DNA of 64,000 bases from Anaerolineales bacterium. Its GTDB lineage: Bacteria > Chloroflexota > Anaerolineae > 4572-78 > J111. The stretch's first letter is position 1. Every line of letters begins with the position of its first letter. The stretch covers positions 124,001 to 188,000 of the forward strand of contig JACKAU010000013.1 in NCBI GenBank assembly GCA_020634855.1, read 5' to 3'. This document shows positions 9,319-17,793 of the stretch, piece after piece. Under the pieces are notes generated by a model that worked only from the letters and a program-made list of their open reading frames with translations, ran no database searches and was not told the DNA's origin. The position numbers and the translations under genes are program-made.

Positions 9319-10160
9319 TTCCATCACATTTTGTGGCTATCCTAATAGCCATATCCATTTCGATGCTGGTCGGCACGCGTTACTTAAAGTTACAGTACTG
9401 GCATCACGACTCCACCCCACCCGCTATAACAAAACCGGCGGTCCAATGGCAACTTGTCTTTAATGACGAATTCGAGGGTGACACGCTGGACACCAATAAG
9501 TGGACGACGGCCTTTCCCTGGGGACGCGCCGGGGCAAATGAAAGCGAACTCCAATACTACGCCGAAGATGCGTTTGAATTCCAAAACGGCATTCAACGTA
9601 TCAGGGCGGAAGAGCGATCGATGGCCGGATATGATTACACGTCCGGCATTATAAGCAGCTACAGCCGGTTTCACTTACAGTACGGCTACGTGGAGATGCG
9701 GGCTAGAATGCCGAAAGGTCAGGGCTTTTGGCCGGCTTTTTGGCTATTACCCGTGACTAAGGATTGGCCGCCCGAGATTGATGTGTTTGAAATGCTGGGA
9801 CATGAAACTGACACCATCTACATGACTCTCCACTGGCTGCACGAGTCGGGGCAGAGCCAATCAGTCCAGGGCGTTCACGTTGGCCCGGACTTTAATGCCG
9901 ATTTCCATACCTTCGCCGTAGACTGGTCGCCCGGCCAGATTGTTTGGTACATCGATGATGTCGAGCGATTTCGGACCACCGAGAACGTCCCCGATGAGCC
10001 GATGTACCTGCTGGCCAATTTGGCCGTAGGCGGCGACTGGCCGGGCAACCCGGATGAAACGACCTCGTTTCCCGGCTATTACGAAATAGATTACATCCGG
10101 GTTTACCAACACAGTTATGGTAGTCATATTTGGCTACCGATTGTAGTTAACAATCCTTGA
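9315..10160 (+). CDS. Glycoside hydrolase family 16 (beta-glucanase-like), membrane-anchored or secreted
   Basis: The catalytic signature EIDVFE lies at residues 154-159 when counting from ATG 9315. It provides the nucleophile and acid/base glutamates of the GH16 retaining beta-glucanase/laminarinase group. The N-terminus (FVAILIAISISMLVG) is a signal peptide or anchor. ATG 9315 overlaps the deacetylase stop as ATGA and is preferred over the longer frame from 9270. W-rich sugar-binding segments (GFWPAFWLLP) surround the site. In exopolysaccharide loci such enzymes trim or release the polymer. The true substrate (beta-1,3/1,4-glucan, galactan or other) is not resolved. Confidence 0.9.
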   Translation: MIPSHFVAILIAISISMLVGTRYLKLQYWHHDSTPPAITKPAVQWQLVFNDEFEGDTLDTNKWTTAFPWGRAGANESELQYYAEDAFEFQNGIQRIRAEERSMAGYDYTSGIISSYSRFHLQYGYVEMRARMPKGQGFWPAFWLLPVTKDWPPEIDVFEMLGHETDTIYMTLHWLHESGQSQSVQGVHVGPDFNADFHTFAVDWSPGQIVWYIDDVERFRTTENVPDEPMYLLANLAVGGDWPGNPDETTSFPGYYEIDYIRVYQHSYGSHIWLPIVVNNP

Positions 10161-10168
10161 TGCCTAGT

Positions 10169-10290
10169 CGCTACTCAATGTCATTAAGTTAGTGACCGGC
10201 GTTAGCCCCTAACCCCCCAGTGGGGAACTTGACATCTTTCTCCCCCTTTGGGGGGGCCGGGGGGCTTTATCTTAGTGACATTGAGTCGCT
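10169..10290. repeat. 122-bp imperfect palindrome (MITE-like or terminator)
   Basis: The outer arms CTCAATGTCATTAAG (from about 10174) and CTTAGTGACATTGAG (from 10271) are inverted copies with one mismatch. Inside, C-runs (10206-10219 and 10241-10247) face G-runs (10250-10264), so the whole segment could fold into one long hairpin. It fills the gap between the GH16 gene and the flippase gene. It may be a small non-autonomous element or a strong transcript-end structure. Confidence 0.55.
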
Positions 10291-10320
10291 ACTCATGCAA
10301 CTTCTAGAAAATGTTCAACC

Positions 10321-11682
10321 ATGAAAAGCATAATGTTTTTAGCTTCCACTCGACACCAGTTGACGTTATTGTTGATCCGGCTCCGGGCGCATCTTTATTG
10401 GCCCTTGTACCGCAATGGCTATGCCCTGGTACTCAGCTCGGCCTTCACCTCGCTGCTGGGGATGGTCTACTGGGTTTTGGCCGCGCATCTCTACAGCGCC
10501 GAGATCGTCGGCCTCAATTCGGCGGCGATCTCGGCCATGATGTTCCTGGCCGGGATCGCGCAGCTCAACCTGACCAGCGCCTTAATTCGCTTTATTCCGG
10601 GCGCCGGCGCATCGACTCGCCGATTGGTCGTCGGCGCTTATGGTTTGAGCGCGCTGGTGGCTCTGGCGGTCGGCCTGATCTTTATGGGGGGATTCGGGGC
10701 TTGGACTCCCATCCCCCGTTTTATCGAGATGATCCCCTTCTTTACCCCCTGGTTTATTCTGGCCACAATGGGTTGGTGTATTTTTATGCTGCAAGACAGC
10801 GTTTTGACCGGACTGCGCCGAACTATCTGGGTGCCGGTTGAAAACACGGTGTTTGCGGTAGTCAAGATTGTGCTGCTGGTTTTATTTGCCGCTGCGCTGC
10901 CGCACTACGGGATTTTCGCCGCTTGGACTCTGGGGCTGCTGGCGGCGGTGCTGTTGTCTAACCTTTTCATCTTTCGTCGATTTTTACCGAGCCATTTGAG
11001 CCAATCTGCCGCAGACAAGACGCCAATCGACGCCGGCCAGATTTCTCGCTTCGTCGCCGCCGATTATCTGGGTGAGATCTGCTGGCTGGTGGTGACAATG
11101 TTAATGCCCGTCATCGTCACCCAGCAGGTCGGAGCCAAGGCCAACGCCTATTTTTATCTGGCCTGGACAATAGCTTACTCGCTCTATTTGGTCAGCCCCA
11201 ATATGGGCGCGTCTCTGATTGTGGAAGCAGCCACCGATCAGCGACGGCTGAAACGTGATAGCTATCGCACTTTTGTTCATACGGCCTATTTGCTGGTCCC
11301 GGCGGTCGGCCTGATTGTGATCGGCGCGCCGTATATCCTGTTCATCTTTGGGCCTGATTATGCGACTGAAGCAACGACGCTGCTGCGGCTGCTGGCGCTG
11401 TCGGCCCTGCCGAATATGATCAATGCTATGTTTATTAGTGTGGCCCGCGTGCAGCGCCGTCTGGCGGCGCTGGTGACGGTGCTGGCGATTTTGTGTGGCT
11501 TGGTGTTAATTTTAGGGATGCTGCTGCTGCACGTAGTGGGCATTACCGGGGTGGGGTTGGCCTGGCTCATCGGCCAGACGGCGGTGGCCGTTGGGGTCTG
11601 GAGCACTCAATTACGCCCCCTATGGTCCGAGATTGTAGAACCCACCTATGCCGATCGGCCGCGACCGGCCCCACAGGCATGA
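10321..11682 (+). CDS. Wzx-like polysaccharide flippase (MOP superfamily)
   Basis: This 453-residue, almost entirely hydrophobic protein has 12 to 14 predicted membrane helices, starting YALVLSSAFTSLLGMVYWVL. It fits the polysaccharide transporter/flippase family that moves lipid-linked glycan units across the inner membrane. The order flippase then Wzy-like protein downstream of glycosyltransferases supports this. ATG 10321 is used; an upstream ATG at 10312 is out of frame. The next gene overlaps its stop by 4 nt. A virulence-factor MviN/MurJ role is less likely given the context. Confidence 0.82.
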   Translation: MKSIMFLASTRHQLTLLLIRLRAHLYWPLYRNGYALVLSSAFTSLLGMVYWVLAAHLYSAEIVGLNSAAISAMMFLAGIAQLNLTSALIRFIPGAGASTRRLVVGAYGLSALVALAVGLIFMGGFGAWTPIPRFIEMIPFFTPWFILATMGWCIFMLQDSVLTGLRRTIWVPVENTVFAVVKIVLLVLFAAALPHYGIFAAWTLGLLAAVLLSNLFIFRRFLPSHLSQSAADKTPIDAGQISRFVAADYLGEICWLVVTMLMPVIVTQQVGAKANAYFYLAWTIAYSLYLVSPNMGASLIVEAATDQRRLKRDSYRTFVHTAYLLVPAVGLIVIGAPYILFIFGPDYATEATTLLRLLALSALPNMINAMFISVARVQRRLAALVTVLAILCGLVLILGMLLLHVVGITGVGLAWLIGQTAVAVGVWSTQLRPLWSEIVEPTYADRPRPAPQA

Positions 11683-13586
11683 GCATCACTATGAAGAGCT
11701 TATTACATTCCAATTCAAATCCGCTGTTGAATTCGCCATCGAGTGATTTCTGGTCGTACCTAACTGATCGGGTGGGAACGTGGGGCGCTATCGGTCCCTT
11801 GTTGGGACTAATTAGCGCGCTGGCGGCGTGGGCTTTGTCGCTGCCGGGCGTGTCATTATCGGCTATGACCGACCTGGGGCTGGTATCGGTGCTGCCGCCG
11901 TTGTTTTATGTGGGGCTGGCTATATTGACCGTGAGCTTCGCCTGGACGGTGCGCACGGCCGATCGACCGGGGATGCTGGGGGCCCACATTCTGGTCTTGA
12001 TCATCATTATTCATGCCACGCCGGTGTTACTGGAAGGGACGCTGCGCTACGCCTGGGCCTGGAAGCACGTCGGGATTGTCGATTACATCCAGCGGCACGG
12101 CCGGGTCGATCCTGGTATCGAATTTTTGAACGCGTACCACAACTGGCCCGGCTTCTTTGCCCTGAACGCGCTGCTGACCGAGGCGGCCGGTTTTCAGAGC
12201 GCGCTGAGTTACGCGGCCTGGGCGCCGGCTTTTTTCAACCTGATCGATCTGGGGGCGCTGTTACTGATTTACCAGGCCGCGACCACCGACCGGCGCTTGG
12301 TCTGGTTTAGCGCCTGGTTTTTTTATCTAACCAACTGGATTGGTCAGGATTATTTTGCGCCGCAAGCGTTCGCCTATTTTCTGTATCTGGTCATCATTGG
12401 CATCTGCCTGACTTGGTTCGGCGACGTGACCGGTCCGGACACGGCCACGCTTAAGCGTTGGCTGCGCTTCGACCGGCTGGCGACGGCATATCGCTGGTTG
12501 ATCACGTCCGATTCAAGCGAGGCGCCGGCTGCCCCGGCCACGCCCTTCCAGCGAGCCGGTCTGCTGATAGTGCTGGTGTTTCTATTTATGACGATTGCCT
12601 CCAGCCATCAACTGACGCCGTTTATGGTGATCGCGGCGCTGTTAGGGCTGGTTATATTTCAACGGTGCGGCGCCCGCACGTTGCCGGTGTTGATGGGCGC
12701 GCTGACCGGAACCTGGATCGTTTTTATGGCGGCCGATTTTATGCGCCACGGTAATACCCTGGCCATGTTGGAGTCGCTGGGACATCTCTTCAGCAATATC
12801 AACGCCAATCTGATCGATTTATCTCGGGCCAGTCCCGGCCAAAAATTGATCGCCTGGATGAGTCGCGGCTTGTCGTTGACCGTTGGTATATTGGCCCTGG
12901 CGGGCGGGCTGCGCCGGCTGCGGGCCGGCTATCGCGATGTGGGGCTGGCCTGGTTGGTTCTGGCCCCACTGCCCCTGATCGCCGGCAATTCCTACGGCGG
13001 CGAGATGTTATTTAGAATTTATTTCTTCGCCTTACCGTTTCTGGCCTTTTTCGGAGCGGCGCTCATCTATCCCACGCCAGAAGCGGGCCACGCCTGGCGC
13101 TCGACCGGATGGGTCGTGGTCTTGAGTGCTGTGCTCCTCTTCGGCTTCTTCTTTGCCTACTACGGCAAAGAGCGCATGTTTTACTTCACCCCGGCTGAAG
13201 TCGATGCCGCCGAATATCTGTATGACACCGCACCGGCCAACTCGCTGATTATCGATGCCTCGGCCAACTATCCGTGGGCCTTTACGAAATATGAAAACTA
13301 TGATTACAACTCGTTGACCGAATTGACCCCGGCAGAACAAGACCGGCTGTGGGCCAACCCGGTCGGCGAGATGGCTGACATGATGGGCAACCGCAGTTAT
13401 GCCGCAACTTATCTGATTCTGACCCGCAGCCAAAAAGCAAATGTGGAAATGCTGGGACTGATGCCACCCGGTGCACTGGATCAGTTGATCCAGGCCCTAC
13501 GCCACTCGTCTCGATTTCAAGAAATTTATCGTAATGCCGATGCCGACATCTTCACGCTGGCGTCTTCGGCGGGAGGTCATTCATGA
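11679..13586 (+). CDS. Large polytopic membrane protein, candidate polysaccharide polymerase or GT-C enzyme
   Basis: From ATG 11679 (ATGA overlap with the flippase gene) it is 635 residues. Helices are spread through residues ~30-500 with periplasmic-looking loops, and an extracytoplasmic soluble tail covers the last ~130. A frame extending upstream to 11493 exists but lies inside the flippase gene and has no hydrophobic logic. Multiple helices with a WNW/HNWPG-type loop (YHNWPGFFALNALL) resemble O-antigen ligase/polymerase or GT-C mannosyltransferase proteins. The exact reaction is not determinable. It is probably the polymerising or terminal sugar-transfer step of this locus. Confidence 0.7.
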   Translation: MSITMKSLLHSNSNPLLNSPSSDFWSYLTDRVGTWGAIGPLLGLISALAAWALSLPGVSLSAMTDLGLVSVLPPLFYVGLAILTVSFAWTVRTADRPGMLGAHILVLIIIIHATPVLLEGTLRYAWAWKHVGIVDYIQRHGRVDPGIEFLNAYHNWPGFFALNALLTEAAGFQSALSYAAWAPAFFNLIDLGALLLIYQAATTDRRLVWFSAWFFYLTNWIGQDYFAPQAFAYFLYLVIIGICLTWFGDVTGPDTATLKRWLRFDRLATAYRWLITSDSSEAPAAPATPFQRAGLLIVLVFLFMTIASSHQLTPFMVIAALLGLVIFQRCGARTLPVLMGALTGTWIVFMAADFMRHGNTLAMLESLGHLFSNINANLIDLSRASPGQKLIAWMSRGLSLTVGILALAGGLRRLRAGYRDVGLAWLVLAPLPLIAGNSYGGEMLFRIYFFALPFLAFFGAALIYPTPEAGHAWRSTGWVVVLSAVLLFGFFFAYYGKERMFYFTPAEVDAAEYLYDTAPANSLIIDASANYPWAFTKYENYDYNSLTELTPAEQDRLWANPVGEMADMMGNRSYAATYLILTRSQKANVEMLGLMPPGALDQLIQALRHSSRFQEIYRNADADIFTLASSAGGHS

Positions 13587-13939
13587 GCCGGAGTTGGGGC
13601 TGGATAGCCGTCCTGACTGTTTCTAGCCTGGTCGTAGCGCTGGGCTTTGCCGGCGACCTGGGCGCGGTGGTGCGTCCACTGGCAGTATTTTGGTTTTTCC
13701 TGGTTTGTCCGGGCATGGCCTTTGTCCGGCTGCTCAACTTGACAGTGTGGCTGCCGGAGTTAACCCTGGCTGTCACTCTAAGTTTGGCCCTGGATACGGT
13801 GGTGGCCGAAGTCATGGCGGTTAACGGCTGGTGGTCGCTCTCAGCCGGTTTGCTGGCGCTGATAACGCTGACCCTCATCGGCGCGGCGCTGCAAGTCGGG
13901 CAGATTATTTGGCAGCAACTGCACGTAAGCCAGACTTAA
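13583..13939 (+). CDS. Small membrane protein, function unknown
   Basis: This 118-residue protein overlaps the previous stop by 4 nt. It has three to four hydrophobic stretches (WIAVLTVSSLVVALGFAGDL, FWFFLVCPGMAFVRLL, TLAVTLSLALDTVVAEVMAV, SLSAGLLALITLTLIGAAL) and short polar ends. A similar module sits beside Wzy-like proteins in other Chloroflexota polysaccharide loci as far as I recall, but no named domain is recognised. Coupling suggests it acts with the preceding membrane protein. Confidence 0.7.
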   Translation: MSRSWGWIAVLTVSSLVVALGFAGDLGAVVRPLAVFWFFLVCPGMAFVRLLNLTVWLPELTLAVTLSLALDTVVAEVMAVNGWWSLSAGLLALITLTLIGAALQVGQIIWQQLHVSQT

Positions 13940-13954
13940 ACCGGAGGCGCATCG

Positions 13955-14203
13955 ATGTTATCAATTTTAATCTTCCTGGCCACCCTTGCTCGCAACCTTG
14001 AGCCAGGGCTGTCGATCTTAACCCTGGTTCTGGTAGTGGTATTAGTCGGCCTCCTCCTGGCGCGTGAGTTACGGCAACTATGGCGCGGCGAGCCACTGAA
14101 CTTACGGGGCAGTGTTCTGGACTACGTTACGGTTTTGATGGTGGTTTTCACCGGTTTAAGCCTAACCCTGCGCTTGGTCAGCCTGATCATGCCGATGTCG
14201 TAA
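13955..14203 (+). CDS. Small two-helix membrane protein, function unknown
   Basis: This 82-residue protein has a GGAGG Shine-Dalgarno at 13942-13946 with good spacing to ATG 13955. Two hydrophobic segments (LSILTLVLVVVLVGLLLARE, and VTVLMVVFTGLSLTLRLVSLIM) flank a charged linker. It follows 13583-13939 by 15 nt and is likely the last gene of the polysaccharide transcript, because a leader element before tatA follows. No family is recognised. Confidence 0.65.
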   Translation: MLSILIFLATLARNLEPGLSILTLVLVVVLVGLLLARELRQLWRGEPLNLRGSVLDYVTVLMVVFTGLSLTLRLVSLIMPMS

Positions 14204-14224
14204 TGACAACGTGGGTAGTAAATC

Positions 14225-14280
14225 ATCCCGATCTTGTCGGGACAGTAGCCTCACGACAACAGGACGGGTGTTGTGGTAAG
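14225..14280 (+). promoter_or_regulatory. Second copy of the shared leader element, upstream of tatA
   Basis: This is equivalent to 5607-5669: CCCGAT, GGGACA, AGCCTCA, GACAACAGGAC and GTGGTA, with the same 46-nt spacing. It is followed by an AT-rich TATTATAAT at about 14286-14294 that could be a -10 region for the tatA transcript. The assignment is positional. Confidence 0.5.
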
Positions 14281-14333
14281 CTGAATATTATAATGAAAAA
14301 AGCCGACTTTGTTCGGGTTGGAAAAGGGGTCTT

Positions 14334-14534
14334 ATGCCAGACATTGGATTGCCGGAATTGCTTATTATCTTGGTCGTCGTCTTAGTTCTTTTTGGTCCGG
14401 GTCGCCTGGCCGGGATCGGAGGCGCATTGGGCCAAGCCATCCGCGAATTTCGCCAGGGAGTGGGGGCTGAGGCAGAAAACAAGCCCCCAACTTCAACCGA
14501 ATCCGATCCTCACTACCAGGAGTCGATAAATTGA
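14334..14534 (+). CDS. tatA: Sec-independent protein translocase TatA/E
   Basis: This 66-residue protein starts MPDIGLPELLIILVVVLVLF, then has FGPGRL, the hinge that ends the single membrane helix in TatA, and an amphipathic helix (IGGALGQAIREFRQGV). A polar tail completes the family pattern. TatA oligomers form the translocation path for folded twin-arginine proteins. It is preceded by AAAAGGGG for ribosome binding. No tatB or tatC is adjacent, so it must pair with genes elsewhere. Confidence 0.93.
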   Translation: MPDIGLPELLIILVVVLVLFGPGRLAGIGGALGQAIREFRQGVGAEAENKPPTSTESDPHYQESIN

Positions 14535-14670
14535 ATTGGGTTGTCCGTTGGTGAACCAAGACCGGGGGGCTGCAACTCGGACTGCCCCGGTGTTCGCGTC
14601 GCAGTCGTAATGAATCAGGGGCGGGTCACCTGACCCAATCGACACGTTAAGCGTACATATTTCCCTATGG

Positions 14671-14699
14671 GGCGTAGCTGAACCTACTTAAGCTACGCC
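14671..14699. terminator. Stem-loop between the convergent tatA and effector genes
   Basis: GGCGTAGCT (14671-14679) and AGCTACGCC (14691-14699) form a perfect 9-bp stem with an 11-nt loop. It sits between the convergent ends of tatA (+) and the injection locus (-), so a bidirectional terminator is plausible, though no long T-run follows. Nothing else is seen in 14535-14775. Confidence 0.45.
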
Positions 14700-14775
14700 T
14701 CATATTCAAGGGTTTCGCCATCTAAAACGCAAATCAACCTTCCGATCAAAACTATCGGCGGTAACCCCAGAGCGA

Positions 14776-17709
14776 TTACCGCAGAAGTTGAAGCATTCCC
14801 ATGTCATCGATATACCATACGGAACCCCCGCCTTCTACCCGGATGAGGCTGGCATTAGCTCGGGCCGCTTCGATGTCGCTGAATAGATAATTTACATCAT
14901 TGATGGGTAGCATGCGACCATCTGCCGCCCGAATTTCGCCGGCTTCCTCCATTATCCGGTAATCATGGAGTTGGTTTCGATCGGGAATGGTATCTTTGTC
15001 ATAGAGTTTCGTGTCCCAAATCTCGCCCGTAACTGTATCATAATGATCCATCTCACGGTAAACGTCGGTAACCAGTCCGCCTTCGATTTCCTCCAGATGA
15101 GCATTATCGGCTTTGACAACGCGAACCTTGTTTTTCTGTTTGAAGACGTAACGGTTACCCCACCGCTCGAAGAGCGAGCCGCGAGTACTCGGATCCATCT
15201 CTTTGGCCAGTTCACGGATTTTCTTGATATCAGGCGTTTTTTCGACAATCGCATCGAGGTCTGCCGCACTGAACGAGTGAATGAGCGGGCGACCGGCCGC
15301 AGCGCGACGCGCATTCACAGCGGTACGCAGCTCGTCAGCCGCAGCGGCGTCGCCCCTGGCCAGCCGGTCCAACAGACGTTGATACTCGACGGCGCGCTGA
15401 TCGACCGGCATCTTCTGGGCCAAATCTTCCAACGCCTGGAGATTTTCCTCAAAACGGGCAAAATCATAGTTCGAGTGGCGGTAGAGAGCGGAGAAGGTTT
15501 CGTAGCCGGCGTCGGCCATAAAGCGCATCGACTGAGGACGCTGAGCCAGATTGGCGAAGAAGTTGTAACCTCGCGCGCCGATGCCGCGACCAAAGGCGCT
15601 GTCCGGCATGCCGCGAATAATGCGCATGTAAAGTTCGGCATGTTCGCCCGGTATGGCCTCCATCAGATTGAACAGTTCGGTGTTGTTGAAGCCGGAACGC
15701 GACGCCAGCTTCTGAAAGCCTGCCACCAGATTATCCGACAGCTTGCCGGCCCGTGTTTCCAGCCGATAGAGGGCTTCGGCCCGGTCCAAGGCGTGGCGGG
15801 CTGCTTCGGCCAGTTCAGGATGCTTGGCCGTTAGCTCGGCCATACTTTGCACGGCCTGGACATCGGCCGACTCCATCCGTCGGGCGAGATGCACAATGTC
15901 CTCTTCGGGCAAATGAGAGAAGAGGCGCAGCACATCATTTTCATGGTTCAAGACACTCACCTTTTGCAGCAGCCGGGCCAGATGCTCCAGCTTGGCTGCA
16001 CTTTGCTCCACCTCGGCCGCCTTGCCCAGCAGCCGCAACACGCGCAGCAGCCGGCCCAGAGCGGCGAGCTTCTCGGTGACGCCGGCGCCGGAGATGGCCG
16101 CTTTGATCTCGCCAATGCCGATAAACCACGAGGCCACTTCCCAAACGATGGCCCATTTGACCCGCCGCAGCATCGAGCCGCTGATGCCCAACACCTGCGC
16201 CCCTTTGAAACCGTAGACCACCTGTGGCGCTAACTGCTTGAGGATGTTGGCCACAAAAGTCACCGCCGGCGGATAGCCCATCTCAGCCAGTTGCACCATG
16301 ACGCCCAGTTTGACCAGTTGGGCGATCCCTTCCAGCAGCTTGTCGGGATGGGCCACCAGCATCGCAATCCCTTCGAGCGCGCCGCCCAGAAACTCGATAA
16401 AGCTGCGGGCCGCTTCTTCGGTCTCGACCCAGAGATTGGCGCTAATAACCGGCCCGGCGGGTCCCAAGGTGACATATTTGGCGATATCCTTCCAATCGCG
16501 GGGAACCAGCCCCGCCTCTTGCAGCAGGTCAACCAGGAAGCGATAGCTGAGCGGCCCCGGATCGCCGAAGCGCTTGCCCACTTCGATCAACAGCGCCCAG
16601 ATCTGGCCGTTGACATCGCGGAAGAGCTTGTCGTACTTGCCCTTTTGCTTGATCAACCCCAAGGCCGCGTCGAGTTCGAGGCGACCGCTGATCGATTTGA
16701 GGATTTCGATAACGGCGATCTCCTCGGCCTCCAGGGTCCAGGCGTCGGTCAAGATGATCAAATATTGTGCCTTGACGTCCCAATCGACCAGGGCAAACGC
16801 CGCCGCGTCCAACTCGGCCAGTTTACGGGCCGCCTCGTCGGTTTTCTCCGCCGCGATCAGCTGATCGATCTCGCCAAAGACCAACGGTCGGGCCAGTTCG
16901 CGGGGGATAAGGTGCTGCTGCGGCCGGCCCAATTTCAACTCATTGTAAAACTCTTCCACTAACTCCCGGCTCGCGGGCCACATCGGCTGGCCTTCGGCGG
17001 TGAAGAGGGCGCGCAGCATGAAGGAGCCGTGCTGATCGTCGTGCAGTTGCGGCTGCCAGTGGATACGCCGCTTAAGCCCCCACACCTCGCCGCCGGCCAC
17101 GGCCAGCCCCGTGCCGGGATTCAGATCACGAGCGTGCAGGGCGTGAGTTGTGCCGACGACGTAGTAGCGCAGGTGGGCCTGGCCGATTGGCCCTTCGAGA
17201 ATGGCATACGAGCGCGCCCCAAACAGCATATTACCCCAAATGATGGCCCGGTTCAGATTGGTCGTGACCGCATAGCGGTCGGCGTGAACGCGCACCGCCT
17301 GCCAGCCCGGAAAGATGGCGATCAACTGATCCTCAAACACACTGGTTTTATTGACCACCTGGTCATCGGCTACATTGCCGTGCGGATGACGCCAGCGCAA
17401 CCGGGCCGGCGCGGCGTGGGCGGTTCCCTTCGCCTCTTTGAGCGGCACGTTCGTCGGCGCGCCGCCGTTATCATAGCTGGGGATGGCATAGGTTACTCGC
17501 TCCGGGTTGAGCCGGTGCGCGGTGAACCGTTCGCGCACCGGCTCAACCCGGCCCGGCGACTCGGCCACGAACTGGGCGTCGTCGCCGGCGCTTTGTTCGG
17601 CCACGCGGCGAATCGAGTCGAGGATCACCGTTTGCAGGCGCAAGCGCACATCGCTAGAAAGACTCTCTGGAAAGTTAATTTTGGTGGGAAGATTGTAGAT
17701 GTTTCTCAT
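14776..17709 (-). CDS. Effector-like protein 1: injection-system loading module plus candidate PD-(D/E)XK nuclease tail
   Basis: This 977-residue protein is the last gene of the injection locus. Residues ~1-90 carry a short beta/helix segment, then PVRERF and IPSYDNGG, a pattern shared with the neighbouring effector-like protein and, in part, with the 104-residue protein at 30208-30522. Residues ~470-600 are hydrophobic and helical (GALEGIAMLVAHPDKLLEGI, SWFIGIGEIKAAISG), as in pre-toxin regions. The C-terminal ~140 residues contain EMDHYD (from ~886) and WDTKLYD (~898-904), resembling the acidic core of restriction-endonuclease-fold toxins. No immunity gene is adjacent. Nuclease activity is inference; secreted effector status rests on position and the shared N-terminus. 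Confidence 0.6.
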   Translation of the reverse strand: MRNIYNLPTKINFPESLSSDVRLRLQTVILDSIRRVAEQSAGDDAQFVAESPGRVEPVRERFTAHRLNPERVTYAIPSYDNGGAPTNVPLKEAKGTAHAAPARLRWRHPHGNVADDQVVNKTSVFEDQLIAIFPGWQAVRVHADRYAVTTNLNRAIIWGNMLFGARSYAILEGPIGQAHLRYYVVGTTHALHARDLNPGTGLAVAGGEVWGLKRRIHWQPQLHDDQHGSFMLRALFTAEGQPMWPASRELVEEFYNELKLGRPQQHLIPRELARPLVFGEIDQLIAAEKTDEAARKLAELDAAAFALVDWDVKAQYLIILTDAWTLEAEEIAVIEILKSISGRLELDAALGLIKQKGKYDKLFRDVNGQIWALLIEVGKRFGDPGPLSYRFLVDLLQEAGLVPRDWKDIAKYVTLGPAGPVISANLWVETEEAARSFIEFLGGALEGIAMLVAHPDKLLEGIAQLVKLGVMVQLAEMGYPPAVTFVANILKQLAPQVVYGFKGAQVLGISGSMLRRVKWAIVWEVASWFIGIGEIKAAISGAGVTEKLAALGRLLRVLRLLGKAAEVEQSAAKLEHLARLLQKVSVLNHENDVLRLFSHLPEEDIVHLARRMESADVQAVQSMAELTAKHPELAEAARHALDRAEALYRLETRAGKLSDNLVAGFQKLASRSGFNNTELFNLMEAIPGEHAELYMRIIRGMPDSAFGRGIGARGYNFFANLAQRPQSMRFMADAGYETFSALYRHSNYDFARFEENLQALEDLAQKMPVDQRAVEYQRLLDRLARGDAAAADELRTAVNARRAAAGRPLIHSFSAADLDAIVEKTPDIKKIRELAKEMDPSTRGSLFERWGNRYVFKQKNKVRVVKADNAHLEEIEGGLVTDVYREMDHYDTVTGEIWDTKLYDKDTIPDRNQLHDYRIMEEAGEIRAADGRMLPINDVNYLFSDIEAARANASLIRVEGGGSVWYIDDMGMLQLLR

Positions 17710-17793
17710 TATTTCATTTGATGGCAGGTTATACTCAATTGCCCTTTCACAGGCTTGATCTTGAGGTATTCTCCGGGAATATCTGAAGTTTTA

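Noticed and set aside
11493..11678. Longer N-terminus of the Wzy-like protein
   Set aside because: It overlaps the flippase gene, lacks hydrophobic pattern, and ATGA at 11679 gives the usual coupled start.
14965..15834. 289-residue plus-strand frame opposite effector 1
   Set aside because: It is a shadow of the effector's coding frame with no start signal or domain.
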